Below, piece after piece: positions 54,370 through 64,000 of a stretch of DNA of 64,000 bases. Numbering within the stretch: the first letter of the stretch is position 1; each line of letters starts with the position of its first letter. Under the pieces are notes generated by a model. It ran no database searches. It was given only the letters and a program-made list of their open reading frames with translations, and was not told the origin of the DNA. Made by a program: the position numbers and the translations under genes. The DNA lies in NCBI RefSeq assembly GCF_005144715.1, contig NZ_SWKR01000002.1, positions 938,146-1,002,145 of the forward strand, read 5' to 3'. Source of the DNA: Sphingomonas baiyangensis (lineage in GTDB: Bacteria; Pseudomonadota; Alphaproteobacteria; Sphingomonadales; Sphingomonadaceae).

Positions 54370-54407
54370 AGGGCGGGCGACAGGCTCTCGCAGCGGTCGC
54401 CCGCCCT
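54370..54407 (-). terminator. 12-bp inverted repeat at the end of the GT4 gene
   Basis: agggcgggcgac (54370-54381) and its perfect complement (54396-54407) flank a 14-base loop. The right arm touches the GT4 stop codon. No U-tract follows on the minus strand (GGAGTTTGAAG), so this is more likely a 3' stabilising hairpin or weak terminator than a strong one. Confidence 0.5.
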
Positions 54408-55704
54408 ACCCGGGGAGCGCTTCCGAAAATTGCGGCCTGCGCGAATGACATACGCCACGCCGCGCTAATCGCGCCGCAGCTACCCGCCGAGCAGCAGGAT
54501 AAATCTCGCCGAAAAGACGCTCGAAGGTACGATCCCAGCCATAACGCCGCTCGACCATCGCGCGCGCGGAAGCGCCCATTTCCGCCGCTCCGCTCTGCCA
54601 GATGCGAACGACATTGGCGGCCATCGTCTCGACATCGTCGACCGGGCCGAGCAGCCCCAGCCCTGGCGGCACCCGATCGGGCATCGCCCCGCCCGCGACA
54701 CCGACGACGGGAAGGCCGCTCGCCTGCGCCTCGAGCACCGAGATGCCGAACGTCTCGTCGGCCATGGCCGAGACGTAGATATCCGCCGAAGCGAGTGCGC
54801 GTGCCAGCTCTGCGCGCTCGCGCTCGAAGCCCGGAAAGGCGATGTCGAGCGATTCGGCCGCGGCCTGCGCCATCATCGCCTGCCGCAGCTTGCCGTCGCC
54901 GATCAGCACCATCGACGCATCGAGATCGCGAGGAAGCCGGCGGAACATCGCGAGCAGGCGGTCAGCGCGCTTCTCGTTGTCGATACGGCCGGCATAGACC
55001 AGCAGCGGTCCGCCGCCGCGCAATCCCAGCGATGCCCGGTATGCCGGATCGCGGCGCGCGGGGTGGAACAGCGTGGTGTCGACGCCGAGCGGCAGCACCG
55101 ATTGCTGCGCGATGCCGCGCCGCGCGAGCGCCAGCCCTGCCTGTTCGCCAAGCGTATAGACCCAGTCGAATTCGCGATAGGTGATCTCGGCATAGCCGTA
55201 GGACAGCCAGCGAAACGCGCGACCAAGCGTATCGCCGAACTTGTCGGCGGCGACGCGGTAGACATGGGCGTTGGGAAAATCGGTACGATAGCCTGCTACA
55301 AGCGCGGTATCGGGAAAAGCGCGGCGGTGCCGGATCGCGGTCCACGGCAACACCCACGGGCACAGCGATTCGACGATGTCGGGACGGTAGCGCGCCAGCA
55401 GATCGCGCACGATGCCGGTGCGCAGGATAAAACGGTAATTGGGGCTGCCGCGCACCGGATCAGCACCGACCTCGGCGAAGATATGCCGACCGTTTACGGT
55501 CACGCGGTCCTGCGCGCCGGGGACGATCTGCAACAAATGGTGCGGCGTCGCGCGCAGCACGTAATCGCGCTTCTCGCGCAGATAGGTGCTGATGCCGCCG
55601 CCACCCTCGGGCGCCCAGCTCTGCGTCAGATCGCAGACGAGCAGCGGTCCGTCGGCACGCGCCACAAGACGGTCCGGGTCAAGCGCTCCGGCATTCTTGT
55701 GCAT
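54406..55704 (-). CDS. GT4-family glycosyltransferase
   Basis: 432 residues from ATG 55704. The N-terminal domain shows SWAPEGGGGISTYLREKRDYV; the C-terminal GT-B nucleotide-sugar domain shows YAGRIDNEKRADRLLAMF, LIGDGKLRQ and the EX7E-like region MADETFGISVLEAQASGLPVVG. It probably transfers a sugar from a nucleotide donor to a lipid or polysaccharide. It lies 29 bases downstream of grxD on the same strand, so a shared transcript is possible. The ribosome-binding site is weak. Confidence 0.88.
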   Translation of the reverse strand: MHKNAGALDPDRLVARADGPLLVCDLTQSWAPEGGGGISTYLREKRDYVLRATPHHLLQIVPGAQDRVTVNGRHIFAEVGADPVRGSPNYRFILRTGIVRDLLARYRPDIVESLCPWVLPWTAIRHRRAFPDTALVAGYRTDFPNAHVYRVAADKFGDTLGRAFRWLSYGYAEITYREFDWVYTLGEQAGLALARRGIAQQSVLPLGVDTTLFHPARRDPAYRASLGLRGGGPLLVYAGRIDNEKRADRLLAMFRRLPRDLDASMVLIGDGKLRQAMMAQAAAESLDIAFPGFERERAELARALASADIYVSAMADETFGISVLEAQASGLPVVGVAGGAMPDRVPPGLGLLGPVDDVETMAANVVRIWQSGAAEMGASARAMVERRYGWDRTFERLFGEIYPAARRVAAARLARRGVCHSRRPQFSEALPG

Positions 55705-55733
55705 GATGTGAAGAGCCCTCGGCGCGCGTCGGC

Positions 55734-56066
55734 TCAGGCCGCCTGCACGACGCCCTTGTCGGCCATCAGCTGCTGCAATTCGCCGCTTTCGTACATCTCC
55801 ATCATGATGTCCGAACCGCCGACGAACTCGCCCTTCACGTAGAGCTGCGGAATGGTGGGCCAGTCGCTGAAGCTCTTGATGCCCTGCCGCACGCCCTGGT
55901 CCTGCAACACGTCGACGCTCTGATAGTCGACATTGAGGTGCTGGAGAATGGCGACCGCGCGGCTCGAAAAGCCGCATTGCGGGAACAGCGGGCTGCCCTT
56001 CATGAACAGCACCACGTCGTTGGCGTCGACAAGGCCCTGCAGGCGGGCGTGAATGTCGTCGGTCAT
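55734..56066 (-). CDS. grxD: Monothiol glutaredoxin Grx4
   Basis: 110 residues from ATG 56066. The monothiol active site is CGFS (PQCGFSSRAV), with the GSH-binding WPTIPQLYVKGEFVGGSDI motif and a ligand loop. Grx4-type proteins carry a [2Fe-2S] cluster and partner BolA in iron sensing or cluster delivery. The bolA gene is directly upstream, four bases away. Confidence 0.97.
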   Translation of the reverse strand: MTDDIHARLQGLVDANDVVLFMKGSPLFPQCGFSSRAVAILQHLNVDYQSVDVLQDQGVRQGIKSFSDWPTIPQLYVKGEFVGGSDIMMEMYESGELQQLMADKGVVQAA

Positions 56067-56070
56067 TCGG

Positions 56071-56307
56071 TCACTCCTTGGGTGTGGCGGTAGTGAGCTG
56101 GAGCGCGTGCAGCACGCCGCCCATCCGTCCGCCGAGCGCGGCGTATACCGCGCGCTGCTGCGCCACGCGCGACTGGCCGCGAAAGCTCTCGGCCACGACA
56201 TGCGCCGCATAATGATCGCCGTCGCCGGCGAGATCGGTGATCGTCACTTCGGCATCGGGGATCGCTGTGCGGATCAGCGTCTCGATCTCGTCGGCGGCCA
56301 TCGGCAT
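56071..56307 (-). CDS. BolA family protein
   Basis: 78 residues; a second ATG two codons in is possible. The class pattern IRTAIPDAEVTITDLAGDGDHYAAHVVAESFRG with RVAQQRAVYAAL and a final helix/LHAL is BolA. The conserved cluster-binding His lies in the DHYAAHVV segment. It probably forms a heterodimer with Grx4 encoded next, and is part of the DUF1476-bolA-grxD block. Confidence 0.93.
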   Translation of the reverse strand: MPMAADEIETLIRTAIPDAEVTITDLAGDGDHYAAHVVAESFRGQSRVAQQRAVYAALGGRMGGVLHALQLTTATPKE

Positions 56308-56311
56308 CGCG

Positions 56312-56635
56312 TCAGGCCACGCCGATCAGCTGACGCCGCGCCTCGATCGTCTGCGCCTCGAGCGCGGCGCGCACCGCGGCTTCGTCGAGCTCGATACCTG
56401 CCGCGGTCAGATCGCTCAGTACCTTGCGGACGATGTCCTCGTCGCCGGCTTCCTCGAAATCGGCCTGGACGACGGCCTTGGCATAGGCGTCGGTTTCCTC
56501 GGGCGTCAGCTTCATCGCCGATGCAGCCCATTCGCCGAACAGCCGGTTGCGACGCGCAGTGATGCGGAACGCCAGCTCCTCGTCGCGCGCGAACTTGGTC
56601 TCGAACGCCCGTTCGCGATCGTCGAAGGTGGTCAT
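56312..56635 (-). CDS. ATPase inhibitor subunit zeta (DUF1476)
   Basis: 107 residues. The start TTFDDRERAFETKFARDEELAFRITARRNRLFGEWAA is diagnostic. Zeta subunits of alphaproteobacterial F1Fo-ATP synthase insert an N-terminal helix into F1 to stop ATP hydrolysis. It is first in a short operon with bolA and grxD, four bases before bolA. Confidence 0.93.
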   Translation of the reverse strand: MTTFDDRERAFETKFARDEELAFRITARRNRLFGEWAASAMKLTPEETDAYAKAVVQADFEEAGDEDIVRKVLSDLTAAGIELDEAAVRAALEAQTIEARRQLIGVA

Positions 56636-56701
56636 GGCCGGCTATCCCCTTGCTGATGAGCAGCAAAGATAGGGGGCGCGAAACCGCGACGCAACGGGCC
56701 G

Positions 56702-57703
56702 CTACGGCGCGACGCGGACCACCGCCTTGCCGATGACCTGCCGCGCGGCCATTGCGGCGATCGCCTCCCCGCCGCGCTCGAAGGCGAAGGTCTGCGTCAC
56801 GCGCGGCGCGATCCGCGCTTCCTCCCACAGCCGGAACAGCGTTTCGGCGTGCGCCGCATTGGCCTGCGGATCGCGCGCGGCGAAGGCACCCCAGAACACG
56901 CCGCACACATCGCAGCTCTTGAGCAGCGTCAGGTTGAGCGGCAGCCGCGGAATGCCCGCCGGGAAGCCCACCACCAGATAGCGGCCTTCCCAGCCGAGCG
57001 AGCGCAGCGCGGGCTCGGCATAATCGCCGCCGACCGGATCGTAGATCACGTCGAACCCCGCCTTTCCGCCCGCCGCCTTGAAGCGATCGGCGAGCGCTTT
57101 CGAGGCCTCCTTGTCGAACGGTGCCCGGTCATAGACGATGGTTTCGTCGGCACCCGCGGCACGCGCCGCCTCGGCCTTCTCCTTAGACGATACCGCCGCG
57201 ACGACGCGCGCGCCGAACGCCTTGCCCAGTTCGACAGCGGCCAGGCCGACGCCACCCGCCGCGCCCAGCACCAGCAGCGACATCCCCTCGCCCAGCCGAC
57301 CGCGATCGAGCAGCGCATGGATCGTCGTGGCGTAGGTGAGCATCAGCGCCGAGCCTTCCTCGAAGCTGCGGCCGTCGGGCAGGCGATGCAGCTTGACCGC
57401 ATCGACCGCGACCTTCTCGGCTAGGCCGTTCCAGCCGGTCATCGCGATCACCCGATCGCCGACGGCCCAGCCAGTCACGCCCTCTCCCACCGTCTCGATC
57501 ACGCCGGCGACCTCGCCGCCCGGCGCGAAGGGGCGCGGCGGCTTGAACTGGTATTTGTCCTCGATGATGAGCACGTCGGGATAGTTGATCGCGCAGGCGC
57601 GCACCGCGATCACCACCTGCCCCGCACCTGCGACCGGATCGGGCGCCTCGCTCAGTTCCAGAGTTTCAGGTCCGCCCGGCGCCTTCGACAGCAATGCCCG
57701 CAT
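56702..57703 (-). CDS. NADPH:quinone oxidoreductase family protein
   Basis: 333 residues from ATG 57703. Zinc-free MDR reductase with [34 protein letters not shown] and the cofactor loop [18 protein letters not shown]. It is the second such enzyme here (compare 11369-12379) but of the longer-spaced subgroup. The gene overlaps leuD by 38 bases at its start, so it is part of the leucine operon, an uncommon association. Confidence 0.93.
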   Translation of the reverse strand: MRALLSKAPGGPETLELSEAPDPVAGAGQVVIAVRACAINYPDVLIIEDKYQFKPPRPFAPGGEVAGVIETVGEGVTGWAVGDRVIAMTGWNGLAEKVAVDAVKLHRLPDGRSFEEGSALMLTYATTIHALLDRGRLGEGMSLLVLGAAGGVGLAAVELGKAFGARVVAAVSSKEKAEAARAAGADETIVYDRAPFDKEASKALADRFKAAGGKAGFDVIYDPVGGDYAEPALRSLGWEGRYLVVGFPAGIPRLPLNLTLLKSCDVCGVFWGAFAARDPQANAAHAETLFRLWEEARIAPRVTQTFAFERGGEAIAAMAARQVIGKAVVRVAP

Positions 57704-58298
57704 TCTGGCTCTCTCCCGCGATCCACGGCCGGGCGGCAAACGCCTCGGCTTCGTATTTCGAAATCGCGGTATCTCTTGCCAGTGTGATGCCGATCTCGTC
57801 CAGCCCCTCGATCAGGCACTGACGACGAAACGCGTCGAGGTGAAAGGCGAAGCGATCCTGATAGGGCGTGGTCACGCTCATGGTTTCGAGATCGACGGTG
57901 ATCGCCACGCCCTCGTGCGCCACGTCGAGCAGGCGATCGATCGCCTCCTGCGGCAACACCACGGGCACGATGCCGTTCTTCACCGCATTGCCCGAGAAGA
58001 TGTCCGAGAAGCTCGGCGCCAGCACGGCGCGCACGCCCATATCGGCCAGGGCCCAGGCGGCGTGCTCGCGGCTCGATCCGCAGCCGAAATTGTCGCCCGC
58101 GATCAACAGCGGGCTGCCGGCATGCTCGGGCGCGTCGAACACATTGCCCGGCTCGCGCCGCACCGCCTCGAAAGCGCCCTTGCCCAGCCCTTCGCGGCTG
58201 GTCGTCTTCAGCCAGTGCGCGGGGATGATGATGTCGGTATCGACATTCTTCGCACCCCATGGATAGGCGCGCCCCTCAATCCGCGAGACGGGTTCCAT
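57666..58298 (-). CDS. leuD: 3-isopropylmalate dehydratase small subunit
   Basis: 210 residues. The swivelling-domain motifs [32 protein letters not shown] and the C-terminal RPWIAGE tail are typical. LeuCD isomerises 2-isopropylmalate to 3-isopropylmalate. The start overlaps the metallohydrolase stop (ATGA). Confidence 0.97.
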   Translation of the reverse strand: MEPVSRIEGRAYPWGAKNVDTDIIIPAHWLKTTSREGLGKGAFEAVRREPGNVFDAPEHAGSPLLIAGDNFGCGSSREHAAWALADMGVRAVLAPSFSDIFSGNAVKNGIVPVVLPQEAIDRLLDVAHEGVAITVDLETMSVTTPYQDRFAFHLDAFRRQCLIEGLDEIGITLARDTAISKYEAEAFAARPWIAGESQNAGIAVEGAGRT

Positions 58299-59140
58299 CA
58301 GTCGAGCATCTGCGGGAAGCGCGGCAATGCCGCCAGATCGCGCGGATCGTGCTGGATGACGACACGCGCCTTCAGGTTGGCGGCGATCGTCTCGAACCGG
58401 TCGTGGCTTGCCAGCGTGTCGGCACGGTCGGCGTTGAAGGTGGGCACGCCGCGCACGGCGCGGTTCTCGCGAAAATGATACTGGTCGCCGCTGACGAGCA
58501 CCGCGCCGGCGTTGGGCAGGCGGACGAGCAACGCGCTATGGCCCGCGGTGTGGCCCGGCATCCGGAGCATCATCACGCTGCCGTCACCGAATATGTCGCG
58601 GTCGCCGCTGACGGGCGTGACGCGAGCGCCGTTCGTCAGCCACGGCGAGAAGGCTGCGCGCTGCGGATCGTCGGCGCCGAGACGCTGCACCGTCTCCCAG
58701 TCGCCAGCACCGATCAGCAACTCGGCGCCACCGAAGCTAGCGGTATCGCCGGTGTGGTCGGCATGGGCATGGCTGATGGCGACATGCGTGACATCAGCCG
58801 GCGCCAGCCCGAGTGCCTTCAGCCGATCGGCGATCGGCGCGACGAACGTCATGCGACCTTGCGAGCGCTCGGCCATCGCGCGCGAAATGCCGGTATCCCA
58901 GAGCAATACACCTTTGGGATGACGAACGACGAAGCAGCCGGCGGCGAACTCGCGCCGTTCGCCGACGAAGCGCATGGTGTCATTGAAGCGGCCTAGATCG
59001 GGCTGGACGATCCGGCCGCATTCGAAACCGGCGAGCCGCACGCCGGCCGTCGCCTGCGCCGAATCGAGCGCCGGTGCGTGACCGAGCAGCATTGGCGCGC
59101 AAGCGATGCGCGCCGCCCGGAGCCACGCCGCGCGCGTCAC
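58298..59140 (-). CDS. Metallo-beta-lactamase-fold hydrolase (AHL-lactonase-like)
   Basis: 280 residues from GTG 59140, chosen because it overlaps the stop of the small upstream ORF (GTGA); ATG later in the frame is possible. It begins with a membrane/signal-like stretch. Zinc ligands are HAHADHTGD, then [15 protein letters not shown] and a final IQHDPRD. The order matches N-acyl-homoserine-lactonase-type enzymes (AiiA/AttM). It lies inside leuC-leuD, so it may open a lactone made from the pathway or act on quorum signals; neither is shown. Confidence 0.88.
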   Translation of the reverse strand: MTRAAWLRAARIACAPMLLGHAPALDSAQATAGVRLAGFECGRIVQPDLGRFNDTMRFVGERREFAAGCFVVRHPKGVLLWDTGISRAMAERSQGRMTFVAPIADRLKALGLAPADVTHVAISHAHADHTGDTASFGGAELLIGAGDWETVQRLGADDPQRAAFSPWLTNGARVTPVSGDRDIFGDGSVMMLRMPGHTAGHSALLVRLPNAGAVLVSGDQYHFRENRAVRGVPTFNADRADTLASHDRFETIAANLKARVVIQHDPRDLAALPRFPQMLD

Positions 59141-59271
59141 GCGGTATCGCGCACGGCTTCGGTGCGCACACCCGTGCCGGCCGAGCCGGGCCGCTTCGCC
59201 GACGCGGCATAGGCCGCCGCCAGGCCGCTCACCAGCGTCCCCGCCACCAACAAAACCAAAACGCGTCGCAT
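59137..59271 (-). CDS. Small exported peptide, 44 aa
   Basis: ATG 59271 (no clear ribosome-binding site beyond a weak GGGGTATG context) encodes MRRVLVLLVAGTLVSGLAAAYAAS, a signal or anchor helix, then a charged tail. It overlaps the next gene's GTG start and follows leuC by 35 bases. It may be a membrane-anchored linker, a coupling leader for the hydrolase or a non-functional frame. Confidence 0.5.
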   Translation of the reverse strand: MRRVLVLLVAGTLVSGLAAAYAASAKRPGSAGTGVRTEAVRDTA

Positions 59272-59306
59272 ACCCCAACCCCTTCCGGCATGATTGCCGG
59301 TCCCAT

Positions 59307-60743
59307 TTACACGCTCACCAGATCGCGCACGTCGGTCAATCGTCCCGTCACTGCCGCGGCGGCGGCCATGGCAGGCGAAAGCAGGTGCGTGCGTGCCCCC
59401 GGACCCTGCCTTCCTACGAAATTGCGGTTGGAAGTGGAAGCGCATCGTTCGCCGGGCGGCACCTTGTCAGGGTTCATCGCCAGGCACATCGAACAGCCGG
59501 GCTCGCGCCACTCGAACCCCGCCTGCGTGAAGATGCGGTCGAGCCCCTCGGCCTCGGCCTGCCGCTTGACGAGACCCGAGCCCGGCACGACGAGTGCCTG
59601 CCGCACGCCATCGGCCACGCGCCGGCCGCGCACCACCGCGGCGGCGGCGCGCAGATCCTCGATGCGGCTGTTGGTGCAGCTGCCGATGAACACATGCTCG
59701 ATGCCGATGTCCTGCATCGCCATGCCGGGCGCGAGCCCCATGTAATCGAGCGACTTGCGCGCCGCTTCCTGCTTCGAGGGGTCGGCGAAACTCTCGGGCT
59801 CGGGCACGCGGCCGGTGATCGGCACGACATCTTCGGGGCTCGTGCCCCAGGTGAGCGAGGGTGCGATCGCACTGCCGTCGATGGTCACGCGCCTGTCGTA
59901 CTGCGCGCCGGCATCGGTAGGCAGCGTGCGCCACCAGGCGACGGCGCGCTCCCATGCCTCGCCCGTCGGGGCCATCGGCCGCCCCTTGAGATATGCGAAT
60001 GTCGTGTCGTCGGGCGCGATCAGGCCCGCGCGCGCGCCGCCCTCGATCGACATGTTGCTGATCGTCAGCCGCCCTTCGACCGAAAGCGCACGAATGGCCT
60101 CGCCGGTATATTCGATGACATGGCCCGTGCCGCCGGCCGCGCCGATCCGCCCGATGATCGCGAGGATCACGTCCTTGGCCGATACCCCGAAGCCGAGCGT
60201 GCCGTCGACGCGCACTTCCATCGTCTTCGATTGCTGGAGGAGAAGCGTCTGCGTCGCCAGCACATGCTCGACCTCGCTCGTGCCGATGCCGAACGCCAGT
60301 GCCCCCAGCGCGCCATGCGCCGAGGTATGGCTGTCGCCGCAAACCAGCGTCGTGCCCGGCAGCGTGAAGCCCTGCTCGGGACCGACGACATGGACGATGC
60401 CCTGTTCGCTGGCGGTGGCGTCGATATAGCGGATGCCGAAATCGGCGGTGTTGCGCTCGAGCGCGGCGAGCTGCGCTGCACTTGCCGGATCGGCGATCGG
60501 CAAACGATGGCCAGCAGCGTCAAGCCGGGCGGTGGTTGGCAGATTGTGATCGGGAACCGCGAGCGTCAGCTCGGGCCGGCGCACCGGCCGGCCGTTAGCG
60601 CGGAGGCCATCGAAGGCTTGGGGGCTGGTGACTTCGTGCACCAGGTGACGATCGATATAGATCAGGCACGTGCCATCCTCACGCCGCTCGACGACGTGAT
60701 CGGCCCAGATCTTCTCGTAAAGGGTAAGCGGTCGACTTGCCAT
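59307..60743 (-). CDS. leuC: 3-isopropylmalate dehydratase large subunit
   Basis: 478 residues. Aconitase-type signatures: [46 protein letters not shown] and [11 protein letters not shown], supplying the three [4Fe-4S] Cys. Head of the operon leuC-small ORF-metallohydrolase-leuD-quinone oxidoreductase. Confidence 0.97.
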   Translation of the reverse strand: MASRPLTLYEKIWADHVVERREDGTCLIYIDRHLVHEVTSPQAFDGLRANGRPVRRPELTLAVPDHNLPTTARLDAAGHRLPIADPASAAQLAALERNTADFGIRYIDATASEQGIVHVVGPEQGFTLPGTTLVCGDSHTSAHGALGALAFGIGTSEVEHVLATQTLLLQQSKTMEVRVDGTLGFGVSAKDVILAIIGRIGAAGGTGHVIEYTGEAIRALSVEGRLTISNMSIEGGARAGLIAPDDTTFAYLKGRPMAPTGEAWERAVAWWRTLPTDAGAQYDRRVTIDGSAIAPSLTWGTSPEDVVPITGRVPEPESFADPSKQEAARKSLDYMGLAPGMAMQDIGIEHVFIGSCTNSRIEDLRAAAAVVRGRRVADGVRQALVVPGSGLVKRQAEAEGLDRIFTQAGFEWREPGCSMCLAMNPDKVPPGERCASTSNRNFVGRQGPGARTHLLSPAMAAAAAVTGRLTDVRDLVSV

Positions 60744-60809
60744 GACGCCCGCGCTCTAGCCTTTTCATGCGCGAAGGCAAGCGCGGGCGTCATTTTGTTT
60801 CATGGAGTG

Positions 60810-61250
60810 TCAGGCGTTCGCGAGCGCCTTCTCGATGTCGGGCACCGGATGGCCGGTCAGGTCCTTGTCGAGCTCGCCCACCAGACGCGCTTCGACTTCC
60901 TTGTGATAGGATTTGCGCAGCTCGCCGAGCGTCTTGGGCGGCGCGACGACGATCAGCTTCTCGAAATCGTTGCGCAGCGCGCGCTTGCGCAGCAGTTCGG
61001 CGGTCTCCGCGGCAAACCGGTCCTCCTCGAGCTGATGGAAATCGGTTTCCTCATAGGCGCTGCGGCCTGGCCCCACGCTCGAGAAGCTGCGACCCGGCCG
61101 ATCGGTCGACTGGTCGCCATCGGCCGGATTGTCCTGCTCGCGCACGCGCTCGACGGTGAGGTTCAGATGCTCGGCATCGCCCTCGTTGCGGAAGAACAGC
61201 ATCTTGCGGCCATCGGCGACGACGACGAATGCCTTGTGGGGAACCTGCAT
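60810..61250 (-). CDS. Host attachment/baeRF-like protein
   Basis: 146 residues. Starts [21 protein letters not shown] and ends with [25 protein letters not shown], as in the proteobacterial 'host attachment' family, related to the eRF1-like baeRF proteins linked to ribosome rescue or stress. The role in this organism is unknown. Divergent from serS. Confidence 0.85.
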   Translation of the reverse strand: MQVPHKAFVVVADGRKMLFFRNEGDAEHLNLTVERVREQDNPADGDQSTDRPGRSFSSVGPGRSAYEETDFHQLEEDRFAAETAELLRKRALRNDFEKLIVVAPPKTLGELRKSYHKEVEARLVGELDKDLTGHPVPDIEKALANA

Positions 61251-61345
61251 CGGCTACTCCTTTTCTCGTTCTGTATGACAATGCGCCAACGCGCGGGTCG
61301 CCGGGCGGGTTGCGTGACGCCGCCGAGCCGGGCCATAGCGCGGCG

Positions 61346-62623
61346 ATGCATGACATTCGTTTCATCCGCGAGAACCCCGAAGCGTTCGATGCCGCGCTTG
61401 CCCGGCGCGGCGCGGCGGCCCAATCGGCGACGCTGATCGCCCTCGACGAACGCCGCCGCGCGATCGTGACCGAGACGCAGGCCGGCCAGGCGCGGCGCAA
61501 CGAGGCATCGAAAGCGATCGGTGCCGCCAAGGGCAAGGGCGATCACGCCGCCGCCGATGCGCTGATGGCCGAAGTCGCCGAGCTCAAGCAGCGCCTGCCC
61601 GCGCTTGAGGCCGAGGAGCGGCAGGTTTCGGCCGATCTCGACACCGCGCTCGCCGCGATTCCCAACCTGCCCGATGCCGATGTGCCCGATGGCGCCGACG
61701 AGACCGGCAATGTCGAGCTGAAGCGCTGGGGCGAGCCGCGCAACTTCGATTTCACGCCGCGCGAACATGCCGATATCGGTCCCGCGCTCGGCATGGACTT
61801 CGAGGCGGGCGCGATGATCTCGGGCGCGCGCTTCACCGCGCTGCGTGGGCCGATGGCACGGCTGCACCGCGCGCTCGGCCAGTTCATGCTCGATCACCAG
61901 ACCGGTACGCACGGCTATGGCGAGGTCGCGCCGCCGCTGCTGGTGCGCGACGAGGCGCTGTTCGGCACCGGCCAGCTGCCGAAGTTTGCCGAGGACCAGT
62001 TCCATACCACCGATGGCCGCTGGCTGATCCCGACCGCCGAAGTCAGCCTGACCAATCTGGTGCGCGAGCAGATCCTCGACGGCGCGGCGCTGCCGCTGCG
62101 TTTTGCTGCGCTTACGCCCTGCTTCCGCTCGGAAGCCGGATCGGCCGGGCGCGATACGCGCGGCTTCATCCGTCAGCACCAGTTCGAGAAGGTCGAGCTG
62201 GTCGCGATCGCACACCCCGATCACTCGGAGGCCGAGCACGAGCACATGCTCGCCGCCGCCGAATCGGTGCTCGAGGCCCTCGGCCTGCCCTATCGCCGGA
62301 TGCTGCTGTGCGCGGGCGACATGGGCTTTGGCGCGCGCAAGACCTACGATCTCGAAGTATGGCTGCCCGGCCAGGGCGCGTATCGCGAGATTTCGAGCAT
62401 CTCGAACACCGGCGATTTCCAGGCGCGCCGCATGAATTCGCGCTTCCGCGCCGAGGGCGAGAAGGCGACGCGCTTCGTCCACACGCTCAACGGCTCGGGA
62501 CTTGCCGTGGGCCGCACGCTGGTGGCGGTGATCGAGAACTATCAGGACGCCCACGGTTCGGTCGCCGTGCCCGACGTGTTGGCGCCCTATATGGGCGGCA
62601 TCACGCGGCTGGAGCCGCGCTGA
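61346..62623 (+). CDS. serS: Serine--tRNA ligase
   Basis: 425 residues from ATG 61346. N-terminal coiled-coil tRNA-binding arm (about 30-110), then class II motifs: motif 1 around [18 protein letters not shown], motif 2 [21 protein letters not shown], motif 3 [19 protein letters not shown]. Its stop overlaps the surE start (TGATG). Confidence 0.98.
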   Translation: MHDIRFIRENPEAFDAALARRGAAAQSATLIALDERRRAIVTETQAGQARRNEASKAIGAAKGKGDHAAADALMAEVAELKQRLPALEAEERQVSADLDTALAAIPNLPDADVPDGADETGNVELKRWGEPRNFDFTPREHADIGPALGMDFEAGAMISGARFTALRGPMARLHRALGQFMLDHQTGTHGYGEVAPPLLVRDEALFGTGQLPKFAEDQFHTTDGRWLIPTAEVSLTNLVREQILDGAALPLRFAALTPCFRSEAGSAGRDTRGFIRQHQFEKVELVAIAHPDHSEAEHEHMLAAAESVLEALGLPYRRMLLCAGDMGFGARKTYDLEVWLPGQGAYREISSISNTGDFQARRMNSRFRAEGEKATRFVHTLNGSGLAVGRTLVAVIENYQDAHGSVAVPDVLAPYMGGITRLEPR

Positions 62624-63387
62624 TGCGTATCCTGCTCACCAACGACGATGGCTATCACGCTCCCGGCCTCAAGGTACTCGAAGCCATCGCGGCCAAGCTC
62701 TCGGAAGATATCTGGGTCGTGGCGCCGGCCGACGAGCAATCGGGCGCGGGGCATTCGCTCACGCTCACGCGGCCCCTGCGGATCCGCAAACACGGCGAGC
62801 GGCGCTTCGCGGTGGCGGGCACGCCGACCGACGCGGTGATGATGGCGCTTGCCAAGATCATGAAGGACTGCCCGCCCGACCTCATCCTCTCGGGCGTCAA
62901 TCGCGGCGCCAACCTCGCCGAGGACGTCACCTATTCGGGCACCGTCTCCGCCGCGATGGAAGGCGCGCTGGCAGGCGTCCGCTCGATCGCGCTGAGCCAG
63001 CTCTATGCGCGCGAAGGCATGGGCGATACGGTGCCGTTCGAGGCCGCCGCCGCATGGGGCGAGCGCGTGCTGCGGCCGCTGCTCGACCTCGAATGGGCGC
63101 CGCGCACGTTCGTCAACGTCAATTTCCCGGCACTGCCCGCCGAGAAGGTGCTGGGCGTGCGCGTCGCCACGCAGGGCCTGCGCGATTATGGCCGGCTGCG
63201 CATCGTCACCAACACCGATCCGCGCGGGTACGAGTATCACTGGTTCGCGCTTGGCCCCACGGTCGAGACGCCCGCGCATTCGACCGATCTCGAAGCCGTG
63301 GGCGACGGCTATGTCGCTGTCACGCCGCTGCATCTGGACCTGACGCATCGCCCATCGCTCGCTATGCTCGAGGATGCGTATCGCTGA
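62623..63387 (+). CDS. surE: 5'/3'-nucleotidase SurE
   Basis: 254 residues from ATG 62623. Metal ligands lie in LLTNDDGYHAPG and SGVNRGANLAEDVTYSGTVSAAMEGA, standard for SurE. It removes phosphate from nucleoside monophosphates, especially in stationary phase. The classical pcm gene is absent; nlpD-like follows directly. Confidence 0.97.
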   Translation: MRILLTNDDGYHAPGLKVLEAIAAKLSEDIWVVAPADEQSGAGHSLTLTRPLRIRKHGERRFAVAGTPTDAVMMALAKIMKDCPPDLILSGVNRGANLAEDVTYSGTVSAAMEGALAGVRSIALSQLYAREGMGDTVPFEAAAAWGERVLRPLLDLEWAPRTFVNVNFPALPAEKVLGVRVATQGLRDYGRLRIVTNTDPRGYEYHWFALGPTVETPAHSTDLEAVGDGYVAVTPLHLDLTHRPSLAMLEDAYR

Positions 63388-63397
63388 GGGGATCGGA

Positions 63398-64000
63398 ATG
63401 GGGGTATCGCCGCACAGACTTCGCGGGACCGTCGCGCTGGCCGCCATGCTGGCGGTGGCGGGCTGTATTCCCGGCCGCGATGCCGCACCGCCATCATCGG
63501 CGCCGCCAGTCGCCGGCACGCCCGAGCCCGTCCGCCGCGCGCCCGACGAGGAAGTGCGGACGCTTCCGGCACCGCCACCGTCGTGGGAAGCACGCGCCGT
63601 CAATGCCGATGCGCGCCGGGTAACGGCCACAAGCTATACGGTCACGCGGGGCGACACGTTGCGCGGCATCGCCGAGCGCACCGGCGCTGGCTCCGAGGCG
63701 ATCGCGCGCGCCAACGGGCTGGCGCCGCCGTTCACGATCTTTCCGGGCCAGCAGCTTTCGATACCATCGGGGCGCTATCACCTTGTCCGTGCGGGCCAGA
63801 CGGGCATCGCGATCGCGCGCGCCTATGGTGTGGAGTGGAGCCGCGTCGTCGGCGCGAACGCGCTCGAGGAGCCGTATATCTTGCGCACCGGCCAGCGCGT
63901 GCTGATCCCCGACGACGCCCTGCCGCGCAGCGTGGCCGAACGCGCGCGCGCCTTCGAGCTCGACATCGACGACATCCTGACCGGCGGCCAGCCGGCGATC
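63398..64000 (+). CDS. NlpD-like LysM lipoprotein (C-terminus beyond window)
   Basis: Frame open from ATG 63398 to the window edge (201 codons). Signal with lipobox VAGC (Cys23), a Pro/Ala linker, then two LysM domains (about 84-127, YTVTRGDTLRGIAERTG; about 129-172, YHLVRAGQTGIAIARAYG). The M23 peptidase-like domain expected in NlpD-type amidase activators is cut off by the window end. Ten bases after surE, typical surE-nlpD order. Confidence 0.88.
   Translation, partial: MGVSPHRLRGTVALAAMLAVAGCIPGRDAAPPSSAPPVAGTPEPVRRAPDEEVRTLPAPPPSWEARAVNADARRVTATSYTVTRGDTLRGIAERTGAGSEAIARANGLAPPFTIFPGQQLSIPSGRYHLVRAGQTGIAIARAYGVEWSRVVGANALEEPYILRTGQRVLIPDDALPRSVAERARAFELDIDDILTGGQPAI

Noticed and set aside
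54250..54468. Short frames between the blaI-type and GT4 genes
   Set aside because: No ribosome-binding sites, no motifs and overlap with the GT4 3' end; treated as spacer with a hairpin.
1..64000. tRNA, rRNA, prophage, integrase or insertion-sequence genes
   Set aside because: None were recognised. The 36.4-39.0 kb island is called accessory from composition and content, without any mobility gene or attachment-site repeat found.

Overview
The window is a high-GC, densely packed bacterial chromosome segment. It looks alphaproteobacterial and most probably comes from a Sphingomonas-like member of the Sphingomonadaceae. That placement is inferred from gene content: a TrcR/DUF1013 cell-cycle regulator, the alphaproteobacterial ATPase inhibitor zeta subunit (DUF1476), a Grx4-BolA pair, TrmFO, DUF1192 and a TadG/TadE-type trio. 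I saw no rRNA, tRNA, CRISPR array, transposase or integrase. Genes run in many short operons with 4-base ATGA/GTGA overlaps, and several convergent pairs share the bases of their stop codons.

Layout, left half. Positions 1-1578 hold most of a lipoprotein gene whose distal part is a 72-bp tandem repeat. From 1.7 to 9.3 kb lie a methyltransferase-like exported protein, a TonB_C protein divergent from a thioredoxin-like protein, an amidohydrolase/DUF4440 pair, a GST, a dienelactone hydrolase and trcR. From 9.4 to 15.1 kb come an LpxH-like phosphoesterase with a GT4 glycosyltransferase, a quinone oxidoreductase, DUF1192 and clpA. From 15.2 to 20.8 kb come a GT2/secreted-protein pair, DUF488 with lysoplasmalogenase, trmFO, an EF-hand protein and a squalene/phytoene-synthase-like protein. 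A TadG/TadE/TadE-like operon occupies 20.9-24.0 kb. The segment 24.0-28.5 kb carries mltG and the fatty-acid cluster fabD-fabG-acpP-fabF. The rpsF-rpsR-rplI operon and two 2-oxoglutarate/Fe(II) oxygenases follow to 33 kb.

Layout, right half. From 33 to 36.3 kb are leuB coupled to a GT2-GtrA protein, DUF2218 and radC. Positions 36.4-39.0 kb form an accessory island, lower in GC at its left end. It holds two tandem copies of a small exported Cys-rich protein (the second frameshifted) and a repeat-in-toxin protein with an HExxH motif. Then come ydbH-ynbE-ydbL, a substrate-binding lipoprotein, DUF4112 and a secreted RNase T2. nadC and nadA flank a serralysin-like RTX metalloprotease (47.1-49.3 kb). 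A BlaI/M56 pair, a GT4 gene, grxD-bolA-DUF1476, a leuC-(small ORF)-metallohydrolase-leuD-oxidoreductase operon, serS, surE and the start of an nlpD-like LysM lipoprotein complete the window.

Most of the window is housekeeping: lipid, NAD and leucine synthesis, translation, and envelope maintenance. The candidates for unusual biology are the 36.4-39.0 kb island, the isolated serralysin between the NAD genes, the metallohydrolase inside the leucine operon, the BlaI/M56 pair with an atypical sensor tail, and the repeat lipoprotein at the left edge.
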